DNA of 64,000 bases from Prostheceraeus crozeri (lineage: Eukaryota; Platyhelminthes; Polycladida; Euryleptidae), in NCBI GenBank assembly GCA_907163375.1, contig CAJQUW010007079.1, positions 55,753 through 119,752 on the forward strand, in the 5' to 3' direction. Shown in pieces: positions 50,247-60,367 of the stretch; the stretch's first letter is position 1; each line of letters opens with the position of its first letter. The translations under genes and the position numbers were made by a program. The notes beneath the pieces are model-generated. The model searched no databases and had not been told where the DNA came from. It worked only from the letters and a program-made list of their open reading frames with translations.

Positions 50247-51041
50247 AAATGCAGTTCGGTGTAATACTTCCTTTCGACGGGCGTTCCTGTAAAGGGCGGC
50301 GGTGAAACCCGTAGCTATGTATACCGCAAGGGACATTCGGCAATGGTCAATCTTGTTAAACCTCTCTGCGTCATGTTTGCAAGTGATTGCCTCTGTCTCA
50401 ACGTAGTATGCATTCGCGCCAGGGCGACATTCAGCCAACTGTCGAAGGTTGCCTAAAACTTTCCATTGCATACGTTATGAGAACCATGAGTTCTACCTGT
50501 CTCTATCAATGAGACGAATTGATGAATGGAATGAAATGGGAGGACACTCACGCGCCACACGCAACATAACACACTTCTCTCTTCCGTAGTCTAACAAGCT
50601 CTTTACACATGGATCGCAGTCGATTGCTATCCCTGTATCAGAAGTGTAAGCTATCTTAATTTATTTGACACTATTTCATCTACCATTATCAGCCATATGA
50701 AATGTTTGAAGATTTACAAGTTAGACTAAGCGTGCTACTATTTCCAAATGAAAAAGTATACATGGTTAAATCATCCACTTAAGCCCATCCGTAGTCTAAC
50801 AAGCTCTTTACACATGGATCGCAGTCGATTGCTATCCCTGTATCAGAAGTGTAAGCTATCTTAATTTATTTGACACTATTTCATCTACCATTATCAGCCA
50901 TATGAAATGTTATAAGATTTGCAAGTTAAACTAAGCGTGCTACTATTTCCAAATGAAAAAGTATACATGGTTAAATTATTCACTAAAACCCCATTCAAGT
51001 AAGTCAGTATGAAAGCAAAGATAATACGAAATAAACATTTA
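50247..51041. other. Gene-free gap with a 205-bp direct duplication
   Basis: The first 330 bp hold nothing recognised. Then TCCGTAGTCTAACAAGC begins at 50583 and again at 50788; the ~199-bp copies differ at only a few sites. CAGTCGATTGCTATCCCTG occurs in both and also at 49714-49732. Confidence 0.65.
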
Positions 51042-51479
51042 TTATGGCATGTATTTCAAAAGGTCTTCATCGTCAATATCGTCCCAGAGTCTGGCTTCAC
51101 ATAGATCACAAAAACAGTTGAGCTGCTTTAAACGTTCTTCTGCAGCGTCCCTCACTTTCTCAATGTACGCCCACTCCGCGACGGTTCGCGGTTGGGAGTT
51201 AGGGGTGTACCACTCCCATATTTGATGCAAGTGCGACTTGCTGGTCATCTCCATCACCCCTTCGGCATCATATTGTAAATATTTCCACCGTATGCCTGTT
51301 AGGTCGGGCAACTCCTCTTCATCCTCCTCCGATAATGATAACTTTCGTATATTGTCGAGATTGTATGTCTTCTCCACCTTCGCCTTTCTTGGTGCATTTG
51401 GTGTAACGAGCACCTTTGCTGATGTATATGGAGAGGAGAACTCCAATGCGGTATTTGGTGTTGTTGGAGGACTTGTCAT
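51042..51479 (-). CDS. Unknown protein of element 2 with Cys-pair tail (145 aa)
   Basis: 145 residues and not recognised. The N-terminal 60 residues are Pro/Thr-rich and disordered, and an acidic patch (LSLSEEDEEELPDL) follows. The C-terminal half is helical with HQIWEWYTP, ERLKQLNCFCDLCEARLW (C-x-C-x2-C) and an acidic end. Its design (disordered N-terminus, compact Cys-bearing C-terminus, minus strand, divergent from the next gene) parallels the 153-aa gene at 25947-26408 of the first element, though no sequence match is evident. AATAAA is present just past the stop on this strand; a CCAAT box at 51553-51557 is shared with the PolB promoter. Confidence 0.55.
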   Translation of the reverse strand: MTSPPTTPNTALEFSSPYTSAKVLVTPNAPRKAKVEKTYNLDNIRKLSLSEEDEEELPDLTGIRWKYLQYDAEGVMEMTSKSHLHQIWEWYTPNSQPRTVAEWAYIEKVRDAAEERLKQLNCFCDLCEARLWDDIDDEDLLKYMP

Positions 51480-51552
51480 GTTGTCTTTGAAATGCTGACT
51501 TTGAATAATGATAACTTTAACATTTTTCTAATTCTTAAGTATACACAAGCAG

Positions 51553-51600
51553 CCAATCAGAATGAACATCCAATGAATGAAGAGGATGAAAGTATATAAG
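51553..51600 (+). promoter_or_regulatory. PolB promoter of element 2: CCAAT and TATA
   Basis: CCAAT at 51553-51557 and TATATAAG at 51593-51600, about 175 bp before the ATG at 51777. The layout matches the PolB promoter of the first element. Confidence 0.6.
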
Positions 51601-51776
51601 CAAAGTGACATTCAGGTCATTTCATTTAATCTGTGAATCATACAAGTGACGAACGCACGATCTCTCTCTTTGACTATTATTTGAGGTGTACAAGTGAACT
51701 GCTATCCCGTGAATTCCAAATTTGAGTGAAGTCTCTATCTTGTAGAAGTATCAACCTTAAACTTGATTTCGTTGAA

Positions 51777-54700
51777 ATGGTAAGTGGAAAATTTCCTCTC
51801 TCATCTCCCTCAAACGTGTGACTAATAGCATCTTCCTCAATTTCAGGCATCAACTTCATCACCAACGCCCTCTCTTCTCGAGGAAAGTTTAGAGTTATTG
51901 AGTCAAGGTAGGTTGTAACACTACACTGAGGCTTGAACAGAGATGAAAGAATGATTTCTCTTTCAGGTGATGTGAGTTCCAGCTCAGGACTCTCGCGGCA
52001 AGGCAACGAGTGGGAATGTACCGACTGCGGACATATGTTTACAAGGAAGCACAGTCTCCTTCGACACATCAAACAACGTGTGTGTAAACGCATAGCGGCG
52101 TCAATCTCCGGAGGTGAAGTTGATTCTGACGATGACATCTCCTTTCCTTGCGATTTGTGCCCTCTTTCTTTTGATAGTCACTTTCAGCGATCTTCGCACA
52201 GACTTCAACACACGCATGCAAATGATCACTACACCAACGGTACATCTACCATCTCCCTCATTAATGTTTCACATAATAATTTAGTACGCGACTACTGCAT
52301 GGAGTCCAATACTCAAATTGTAGATTTTCCTGAGTGGCTCCTTCAAAATTCTAACATTATCGAAGCGCTCTTCAATAATTTAGACAATTTTAGAATGAAG
52401 GCGCTCATCTACCTTAAACTAAAATATATTAAAATAGATTTTCAAACGGGTCAAGTGACGGAGAGAATACAGTTTCATGTTCCTTCCTCTTCCGCAACCG
52501 AAGTTGTAGACTGCGAGTCTTGGCTAAATTTTCACATTCAATGTTTAAAATCAAATGTAGATAAATTCAATCAACGCGACAGCGCTCTCATTTTTGATGG
52601 TGTGGACTCAGCCATATTCAAAATTTCCCTATTAGAAAGTCATGCAGCTCGAGGCACATTTAAACTACCAAAAACGTTGTATAATAAGAAAGCTGTCATC
52701 AATGTTGATTGTAAATCACAGTGTTTCAAATATGCAGTCTTATCCATCCTTCACTATAATGATATCAACGCGCATCGAGATCGCACCTATAGCTATAGAC
52801 AGTGGGAGGATGAACTAGACTTTGAAGGTTGTGATAGTAACAACATGAAAATCAAAGATGTAGAAACGTTCGAAAAACATAATCAGATTAAAATTGTAGT
52901 TCACGTGTGGGAGAAGGGGTTGAAGGGTGCCCGCTATAATTCACGTTCAACTTGTTATGAACGTGTAGTCAACCTCTTATTAGTAAAACAAGATGATAGC
53001 GAGGAATGGCACTACTGTGGTATTCCCAAAATCTCTCGCTTGTACACTCACTTGGGGCACTCTAAAAGAGGTGAACATTTTGTATGCGACCGCTGCATCC
53101 GCTCATTTTGGAGTAAAGATAAATTTGAAACTCACTATGAATGGTGCAAGCGAGGTAAATTACAAATGGAACGCATGCCCAAAGATAAAATATTTTCACA
53201 TAGGGATAATGGTGACGAATTAAGTCCCCTGCGTGTCATTTACGCAGACATAGAATGCTACATTGATGATATCATCCACAAGCCAGCAGCCATATCCTGC
53301 TATGAAGTATGGCATGACCACTTTAGGAATAGACAAAAGAAAATGCATACTTGGCAAGGTGAAGATTGCATTTCAAAATTTCTAGAATTTCTCGATAAAG
53401 CTGCAAAATTTCAACAATCATATGATTCCCAATTGCAGCGTAAGTCACTACACATGTCAGATGAAGACAAACAAAAATTTGAAAGTTGCACATCCTGCCC
53501 TAAATGTCATAAAACGTTTGATGACGATAAAATTAAGAAAGTGCGTGATCATGATCACATCACTGGTAAATTTAGAAACGCACTCTGCTCCAAATGTAAC
53601 TTTTCACTTAGGTTGAGACGTCGTGTACTACCCGTCATTTTTCATAACTTTAAGGGCTATGACAGTCATATGCTCATAAAAGGAGGGTTGAGCCAGATGA
53701 AATCGTGGCAGTTTAATGTAATAGCACAAACGAGAGAAAAATTCATGGCAATGACAGCAAAAGTACCAGTAGATAAAACTAAAGAAAATAAGACAGTCTT
53801 CTTCGAAATAAAATTTTTAGATTCATTTCAATTCATGTCAGCGTCACTAGCTTCTCTCGTTCGTAATCTCAAGTTTCTTCCCCATAGTCAAACTTTGAAG
53901 AAACACTATCCAAACTTAACGGATGAAATAATCACTCGCAAAGGAGTCTTTCCTTATGCGTATTTTAGCTCAATGTCTAAACTAAATGAAACAACCCTTC
54001 CTTCCATTGACAAATTCAAAAACGATTTGACGGGTGAAGATTGTCCAGTAGAGGACTATGAACATGCTCAAGAGGCATGGTTAAAATTTAATTGTAAAAC
54101 GTTTGGCGATTATATGATCGCTTACTTAGAATTAGATGTCATTTTGCTGGCTGATGTCTTTCAGGAGTTTCGACGAGTGGCATTAGAAGAAGACAAATTA
54201 GATCCTGTCCACTTTGTCAGTCTACCAGCCATGTCCTTTAAATCAGCCTTTAAAATGACTGGTGAGACCATTCATCTCTTACAAGACCCGGAGATGTATA
54301 ATATATTTGAGCGCGGAATACGCGGTGGTCTCACATTTGTAAATAAACATCATATAAAATCTGAAACAGTAGGTGATGATCATATCCACCTAAAGTACTA
54401 TGACCAAAATAATTTATATGGCAGTTCACTGTCTAAACCACTACCTCATTCCGAGTTTAGTTGGTTAAATCAAAATGAGCTTGAGTATTACTCCAACCCT
54501 TCAAACATACTGAATATTCCAGATGAAGGTGATTGGGGATATTATTTTGAAGTGGATTTGATTTATCCAAATAGTATTAAAAATAAAACTGCTGATTTCC
54601 CACTCGCACCTGAATCTGGCGAAGTGACTGAAGATATGTTTTCACCATTCATGTCACAATTTCATAATAACTTAACAGAGTGTGGACAGCCAAGGTACAA

Positions 54701-55750
54701 ACCATGCCGCAAACTTTTACTCACCCAATATGATAAGAAAAATTATCTCGTACACTTATGCATATTAAAATTCTATTTAGAAATGGGCATGCTTCTAAAG
54801 TCAGTTCACCGCATTATCAAATTTAGACAGAAAGCCTTCCTCAAACCCTACATAGATAGTAACAGTCAAAAACGTGCACTCGCCCAAAATAATTTTGAAA
54901 AGGATTTTTATAAATATAAGAATAACAGTCTATTCGGAAAGACCATGGAGGATGTTAGAAACGTATGATTTACAAACTAGTCGTTGATGAACAAAAATAT
55001 CACAAATTGACCTCATCACCTCTTTTCATTGATAGAGACATCATCGATGAGGATCTTGTAGGTGTTAAAATGATTAAATCAGAAGTTGAGTTGTGCAAAC
55101 CCATCTATATTGGGCAAGCCGTTTTAGATTATTCCAAGCTTGAAATGTATCAACTCTTCTACAAAATATTAAAACCATGCCCTCTCGTAAAAGAGGTTCG
55201 CTTGCTGGGTGGTGATACAGATAGTTTCTTTTTAGGAATTACCACTCAAAAAGATTTAAATTTTAATGAAGTAGGTAAGTCATTAGAAAAATATTTCGAT
55301 ACATCTAACTACAATCCCACTCATCCACTCTATTCCATACAGAATAAAGCCAAACTTGGCTGTTTTAAGGATGAAACAGCAGGAAAGGAAATAGATGAAA
55401 TGATTCTCCTCCGTCCTAAAATGTATTCCATGAAACTAAAAGAATGTGCAGATAGTATTAAGCGTGCTAAAGGTATATCAAAATCCATTGTTCATAAAAT
55501 GAAACATCGGTCCTATAAGAAGGCCTATAAAAATAAAACTATAACGTTTGTCAATATGACAATCTTAAAATCTCAAGTTCATACTGTGAAAACGTACACG
55601 TTCAAGAAACGAGCACTTTCAGCATGGGAGGATAAGAGGTGTTGGATAGGACATAACACATCTCTTCCACATGGACATCCTGACACAAACATACCTCCAC
55701 CCAAAAGAAAAAAACTCACGCTACCACATTCAGGAGATGTATTGACATAA
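51777..55750 (+). pseudogene. Protein-primed PolB of element 2 (left arm)
   Basis: A PolB gene of the same family as 17683-21540. Two short GT-AG introns are predicted at its 5' end (51780-51846 and 51908-51966), the first directly after an ATG at 51777. A C2H2 finger (CTDCGHMFTRKHSLLRHIKQ) comes first, then conserved blocks HYCGIPKISRLY, VIYADIECYID (ExoI), FHNFKGYDSHML (ExoII), YLELDVILLADVF (ExoIII), DQNNLYGSSLSK (motif A), KNNSLFGKTMEDV (motif B), GGDTDSFFLG (motif C) and RPKMYSMKL. The gene is broken, with about one break, but otherwise well preserved. A near-identical reversed copy starts at the other side of the palindrome. Confidence 0.85.
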
Positions 55751-55929
55751 TCAACTTTAACTCAGTATTTTGATGTTGCTTTTTGTAGATATACATGGTT
55801 GTTTTATGTATCGCATGAGATCGTTTCTTCCTTGTGAATATATGCCTACAGTCAGCCCATTCCCCCTATATCTGTGAAAAGACTTTTTCATATACATATT
55901 TTTATTTCAATAAACATATCACAATGACT

Positions 55930-57480
55930 TCACTTTGTTTTCCGAAACACTAAAGTTACGAGGGATTTAGTATCTTTCACATGGATACACTCTTGTAAAC
56001 CATTGGTAATTTTGATAGCAATAGAGGGTATAGTTTGTTTGACGACGGGATGATAGAAAATAGATTCAAACATCTTCTCGACTATTCCATATGAAGCGTC
56101 TTTATCATGAATGAAATCACGTAAAATGTATTCTTTTTTCTCGCCAACAGAAATAGGTAAAATCAAATCACTTTGAATGTAAAGGTGCTGTTCATGTTTA
56201 TCAAGTGTCATTGGTGTTTCTATACCAATCGTATGCGCAGCAGCAAACACAGTTTGTAGCATTGAAAAGCCAAAGAGTTTTTTCAAATTTTTACTCAATT
56301 GACATTGAATGTCATCACCCAGTTTCAGAACAACGCGTTGATTTTCAATTGAAAACGAAATGTGGTGTGTCTTTACATCATATTTACTTTTCATCACATG
56401 CTTCAACTTCTGTTGTATATAAGGATTTACTACATGAATGAAGCTTTCAACTGTATGATATAGACGCGGCATTATATTGATAGCAACTTTAGATTCTTCA
56501 TAAGACTGGTAAATTTTCTTGATGCGATCACCATAGATGTCCACCCACCATTCATCATTAACTGAATCAGCTTTAGTGTGATATTCATGAGAAGCATACA
56601 CCACACCGCTTCCAATAATAGGTGTATAATGTCTTACAAAATGACGCAAGGTTGGAGAGAAATAAACTGTAAGTTTGTCATTATATTTCTGAATAACCAA
56701 CTTATTTTTGTCCGCCATAATTTTCTCTCCATACTTCTTACCCACAGTCTCATTCCATCGTTTTACTAACTCAATAAGTGATAAAGGTTGAGCACCACGC
56801 TTTTTCAAAATGATGCGTTCTTCGCATTCTACAACATCTTCATCAAATATTTTAAATCTATAATGAAATTTGTTGATTCGATTTGAATAAACTTTTTTAA
56901 CATTTGCAGTAGCAATTGACGTTAGATGTAGTCCATGACCAAAACCAAGATGTGGATAGAATTCACTATCCAACCTCAGCGTAAGACCTTTAGTAAAAGA
57001 ATGAAAGCGGAGGAACTGTCTCCCACTCCAATGATAGATAGTAAACTCATAAGCTTTCTGATTTTTATTCTTCATGATGGAAGTATTACCACTGTTGAAT
57101 GCCTTAATAATTTTCTCATTCCCAAATGGCTCATAAGAATCTGATTTTATCTGAATCCATTCATAGTTCCACTTTCCATCTGATGTTAAATTGTATGGGA
57201 ACTGAAATGCATTATTCATCGTTATTCCATCATGGGTGCGAGGAGTCAATATCATTTCTTCCAAATCATTCACATTCTGAATATTGCTATCATAGCAAAT
57301 ACTAGAAACGCCAACCTCCCATTCACCTTCTAAATGCAGTGGGCGATTTAATTCTACTCGATAGTCTGATGGTTTATTTTTGGGAAATTTATTCATAGAA
57401 GCATTACTGGGCAAGTAGATTAGAAACGAGTCCTTATTTTCACTTTCCATATTATTCACATTGGAAAAATATATTAGCAT
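55930..57480 (-). CDS. LPSN-family structural protein of element 2
   Basis: 516 residues. The opening SFLIYLPSNASMNKFPKNKP then YRVELNRPLHLEGEWEVGV matches the opening of the 534-residue protein at 12436-14040. The end again has a hydrophobic block and a D-rich strand (KITNGLQECIHVKD) placed like the DDAG block of its relatives. A virion role is inferred from family and context. It converges on PolB with AATAAA signals between them (about 55908). A reversed copy lies at 58637-60152. Confidence 0.7.
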   Translation of the reverse strand: MLIYFSNVNNMESENKDSFLIYLPSNASMNKFPKNKPSDYRVELNRPLHLEGEWEVGVSSICYDSNIQNVNDLEEMILTPRTHDGITMNNAFQFPYNLTSDGKWNYEWIQIKSDSYEPFGNEKIIKAFNSGNTSIMKNKNQKAYEFTIYHWSGRQFLRFHSFTKGLTLRLDSEFYPHLGFGHGLHLTSIATANVKKVYSNRINKFHYRFKIFDEDVVECEERIILKKRGAQPLSLIELVKRWNETVGKKYGEKIMADKNKLVIQKYNDKLTVYFSPTLRHFVRHYTPIIGSGVVYASHEYHTKADSVNDEWWVDIYGDRIKKIYQSYEESKVAINIMPRLYHTVESFIHVVNPYIQQKLKHVMKSKYDVKTHHISFSIENQRVVLKLGDDIQCQLSKNLKKLFGFSMLQTVFAAAHTIGIETPMTLDKHEQHLYIQSDLILPISVGEKKEYILRDFIHDKDASYGIVEKMFESIFYHPVVKQTIPSIAIKITNGLQECIHVKDTKSLVTLVFRKTK

Positions 57481-57489
57481 ACGTTTGCA

Positions 57490-58040
57490 TTAACTCTTCA
57501 TTCGGAAATGGAGTGTGATACTTGTCACAGCATCTTTATGAAAAGGAATCAACGCACCAGCATCGTCATAAATGGCAATATCAATTTGTGGGATGTAGTT
57601 TGATTTCAGCTTTGTATAATGCACTTTCTTGAAAGTATGCTCAGATAAAATACTGCAGCTTTTTGGCTGGTATGGTATCATTGCTAGCAATGGAGCTTCA
57701 ACATCTCCCACACGTACATCTTCACCAATATTGGAATATATCTGAAAATAGTTAATACGACGCGATAGCGACATGTCTGCGCTAGCTTTGGTTACAGTAC
57801 CACTTTTAAAGATATTTTGATCAAAACCCAAAATGTCCATTAGAGTTTTATCCATAATTAGTTCAATACCTTTTCCACTTATAGTGAGAGACAAAGTACC
57901 TTCTTTTTCAGAAAATAAAATATGTTGGTCATTAATCACTTCATTTAAATAATCTACAACCAATTTAATCGAAGTAATAATGCGAGGCATCAACACTCTT
58001 GTTTCATGTAAGATACCACCTAAAGGCTCTACACACTTTC
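57490..58040 (-). pseudogene. Second LPSN-family gene, cut by the palindrome centre
   Basis: About 165-180 residues matching the C-terminal third of the 534-residue protein: LSRRINYFQIYSNIGEDVRV, GDVEAPLLAMIPYQP and IDIAIYDDAGALIPFH. It is closer to the 12436-14040 protein in this region than its 516-residue neighbour, so element 2 carries two paralogues in tandem, 9 bp apart. The reading frame runs straight into the hairpin centre, so only this part of the gene is present in the window. Confidence 0.7.
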
Positions 58041-58082
58041 TGTATCTATATTACGAAAGTGTTTTAGAGCCTTTTGAGGTTT
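58018..58082. repeat. Centre of the large palindrome
   Basis: AAGGCTCTACACACTTTC and GAAAGTGTTTTAGAGCCTT flank a 14-nt loop (58041-58054). Outward the arms continue through CATGAAACAAGAGTGTTGATG. Confidence 0.85.
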
Positions 58083-58626
58083 CTTACATGAAACAAGAGT
58101 GTTGATGTCCTCGCATTATTACGTCGGTTGAAATTGGTTGTAAGATTATTTAACTGAAGTGTTAATGAGCAACATATTTCATTTTTCTGAAAAAGAAGGT
58201 ACTTTGTCTCTCACTTATAAATGGAAAAAGGTTATTGAATAATTATGGATAAAAAATCTATGGACATTTTGAGTTTTGATTCAAAATATCTTGATAGTGG
58301 ATACTGTAACCAAAAGCTTGCGCAGACATGTCGCTATCGCGTCGTATTAACTATTTTGATATTATTTCCAAATATTTGGTGAAGATGTAGTGTGGGAGAT
58401 GTTGAGTCCATTGCTAGCAATGATACCATTCCAGCCAAAAAAAAAGCTGCAGTATTTTATCTGAGCATACTTTCAAGCGAAAGTGCATTATACAAAGCTG
58501 GAAATCAAACTACAATCCCACAAATTGGATATTGCCATTATATGATTGATGCTCGCTGGTGGCGTTGATTCCTTTTCATAAAGATGCTGTGACAAGTATT
58601 ACACTCCATTTCCGAATGAAGAGTTA
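58083..58626 (+). pseudogene. Reversed copy of the truncated LPSN paralogue
   Basis: Mirror of 57490-58010 by position and sequence. It is the most degraded part of the right arm and is broken, with several breaks. Confidence 0.75.
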
Positions 58627-58636
58627 ATGCAAAAGT

Positions 58637-60152
58637 ATGCTAATATATTTTTCCAATGTGAATAATATGGAAAGTGAAAATAAGGACTCGTTTCTAATCT
58701 ACTTGCCCAGTAATGCTTCTATGAATAAATTTCCCAAAAATAAACCATCAGACTATCGAGAAGAATTAAATCGGCCACTGCATTTAGAAGGTGAATGGGA
58801 AGTTGGCGTTTCTAGTATTTGCTATGATAGCAATATTCAGAATGTGAATGATTTGGAAGAAATGATATTGACTCCTCGCACCCATGATGGAATAACGATA
58901 AAAATGCATTTCAGTTCCCATACAATTTAACATCAGATGGAAAGTGGAACTATGAATGGATTCAGATAAAATCAGATTCTTATGAGCCATTTGGGAATGA
59001 GAAAATTATTAAGGCATTCAACAGTGGTAATACTTCCTTCATGAAGAATAAAAATCAGAAAGCTTATGAGTTTACTATCTATCATTGGAGTGGGAGACAG
59101 TTCCTCCGCTTTCATTCTTTTACTAAAGGTCTTACGCTGAGGTTGGATAGTGAATTCTATCCACATCTTGGTTTTGGTCATGGACTACATCTAACGTCAA
59201 TTGCTACTGCAAATGTTAAAAAAGTTTATTCAAATCGAATCAACAAATTTCATTATAGATTTAAAATATTTGATGAAGATGTTGTAGAATGCGAAGAACG
59301 CATCATTTTGAAAAAGCGTGGTGTTCAACCTTTATCACTTATTGAGTTAGTAAAACGATGGAATGAGACTGTGGGTAAGAAGTATGGAGAGAAAATTATG
59401 GCGGACAAAAATAAGTTGGTTATTCAGAAATATAATGACAAACTTACAGTTTATTTCTCTCCAACCTTGCGTCATTTTGTAAGACATTATACGCCTATTA
59501 TTGGAAGCGGTGTGGTGTATGGTTCTCATGAATATCACACTAAAGCTGATTCAGTTAATGATGAATGGTGGGTGGACATCTATGGCGATCGCATCAAGAA
59601 AATTTACCAGTCTTATGAAGAATCTAAAGTTGCTATCAATATAATGCCGCGTCTATATCATACAGTTGAAAGCTTCATTCATGTAGTAAATCCTTATATA
59701 CAACAGAAGTTGAATCATGTGATGAAAAGTAAATATGATGTAAAGACACACCACATTTCGTTTTCAATTGAAAATCAACGCGTTGTTCTGAAACTGGGTG
59801 ATGACATTCAATGTCAATTGAGTAAAAATTTGAAAAAAAACTCTATTGCTTTTCAATGCTACAAACTGTGTTTGCTGCTGCGCATACGATTGGTATAGAA
59901 ACACCAATGACACTTGATAAACATGAACAACACCTTTACATTCAAAGTGATTTGATTTTACCTATTTCTGTTGGCGAGAAAAAAGAATACATTTTACGTG
60001 ATTTCATTCATGATAAAGACGCTTCATATGGAATAGTCGAGAAGATGTTTGAATCTATTTTCTATCATCCCGTCGTCAAACAAACTATACCCTCTATTGC
60101 TATCAAAATTACCAATGGTTTACAAGAGTGTAATCCATGTGAAAGATACTAA
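58637..60152 (+). pseudogene. Reversed copy of the LPSN-family gene
   Basis: Mirror of 55930-57480, with the same opening (SFLIYLPSNASMNKFPKNKP) and nearly identical throughout. It is broken, with about two or three breaks, unlike the left-arm copy. Confidence 0.8.
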
Positions 60153-60367
60153 ATCCCTCGTAACTTTAGTGTTTCGGAAAACAAAGTGAAGTCATTGTGA
60201 TATGTTTATTGAAATAAAAATATGTATATGAAAAAGTCTTTTCACAGATATAGGGGAATGGGCTGACTGTAGGCATATATTCACAAGGAAGAAACGATCT
60301 CATGCGATACATAAAACAACCATGTATATCTACAAAAAGCAACATCAAAATACTGAGTTAAAGTTGA

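Larger units (their letters stand above)
52111..58040 (+). repeat. Left arm of the large palindrome
   Basis: Bases from 52111 to about 58040 return as reverse complement in 58055-64000. The window ends before the outer end of the right arm, so the true arm length is at least 5.9 kb. Confidence 0.9.

Noticed and set aside
49478-50471. Minus-strand frames sharing a segment across the 3' blocks
   Set aside because: The shared part is the reverse of the repeated stem-loop block, not a protein family.
58018-58082. GGCTCT…AGAGCC at the palindrome centre as another histone-type stem-loop
   Set aside because: The stem continues into the long palindrome and the loop is 14 nt, so it is the fold-back centre and lacks the 4-nt loop and ACC tail.
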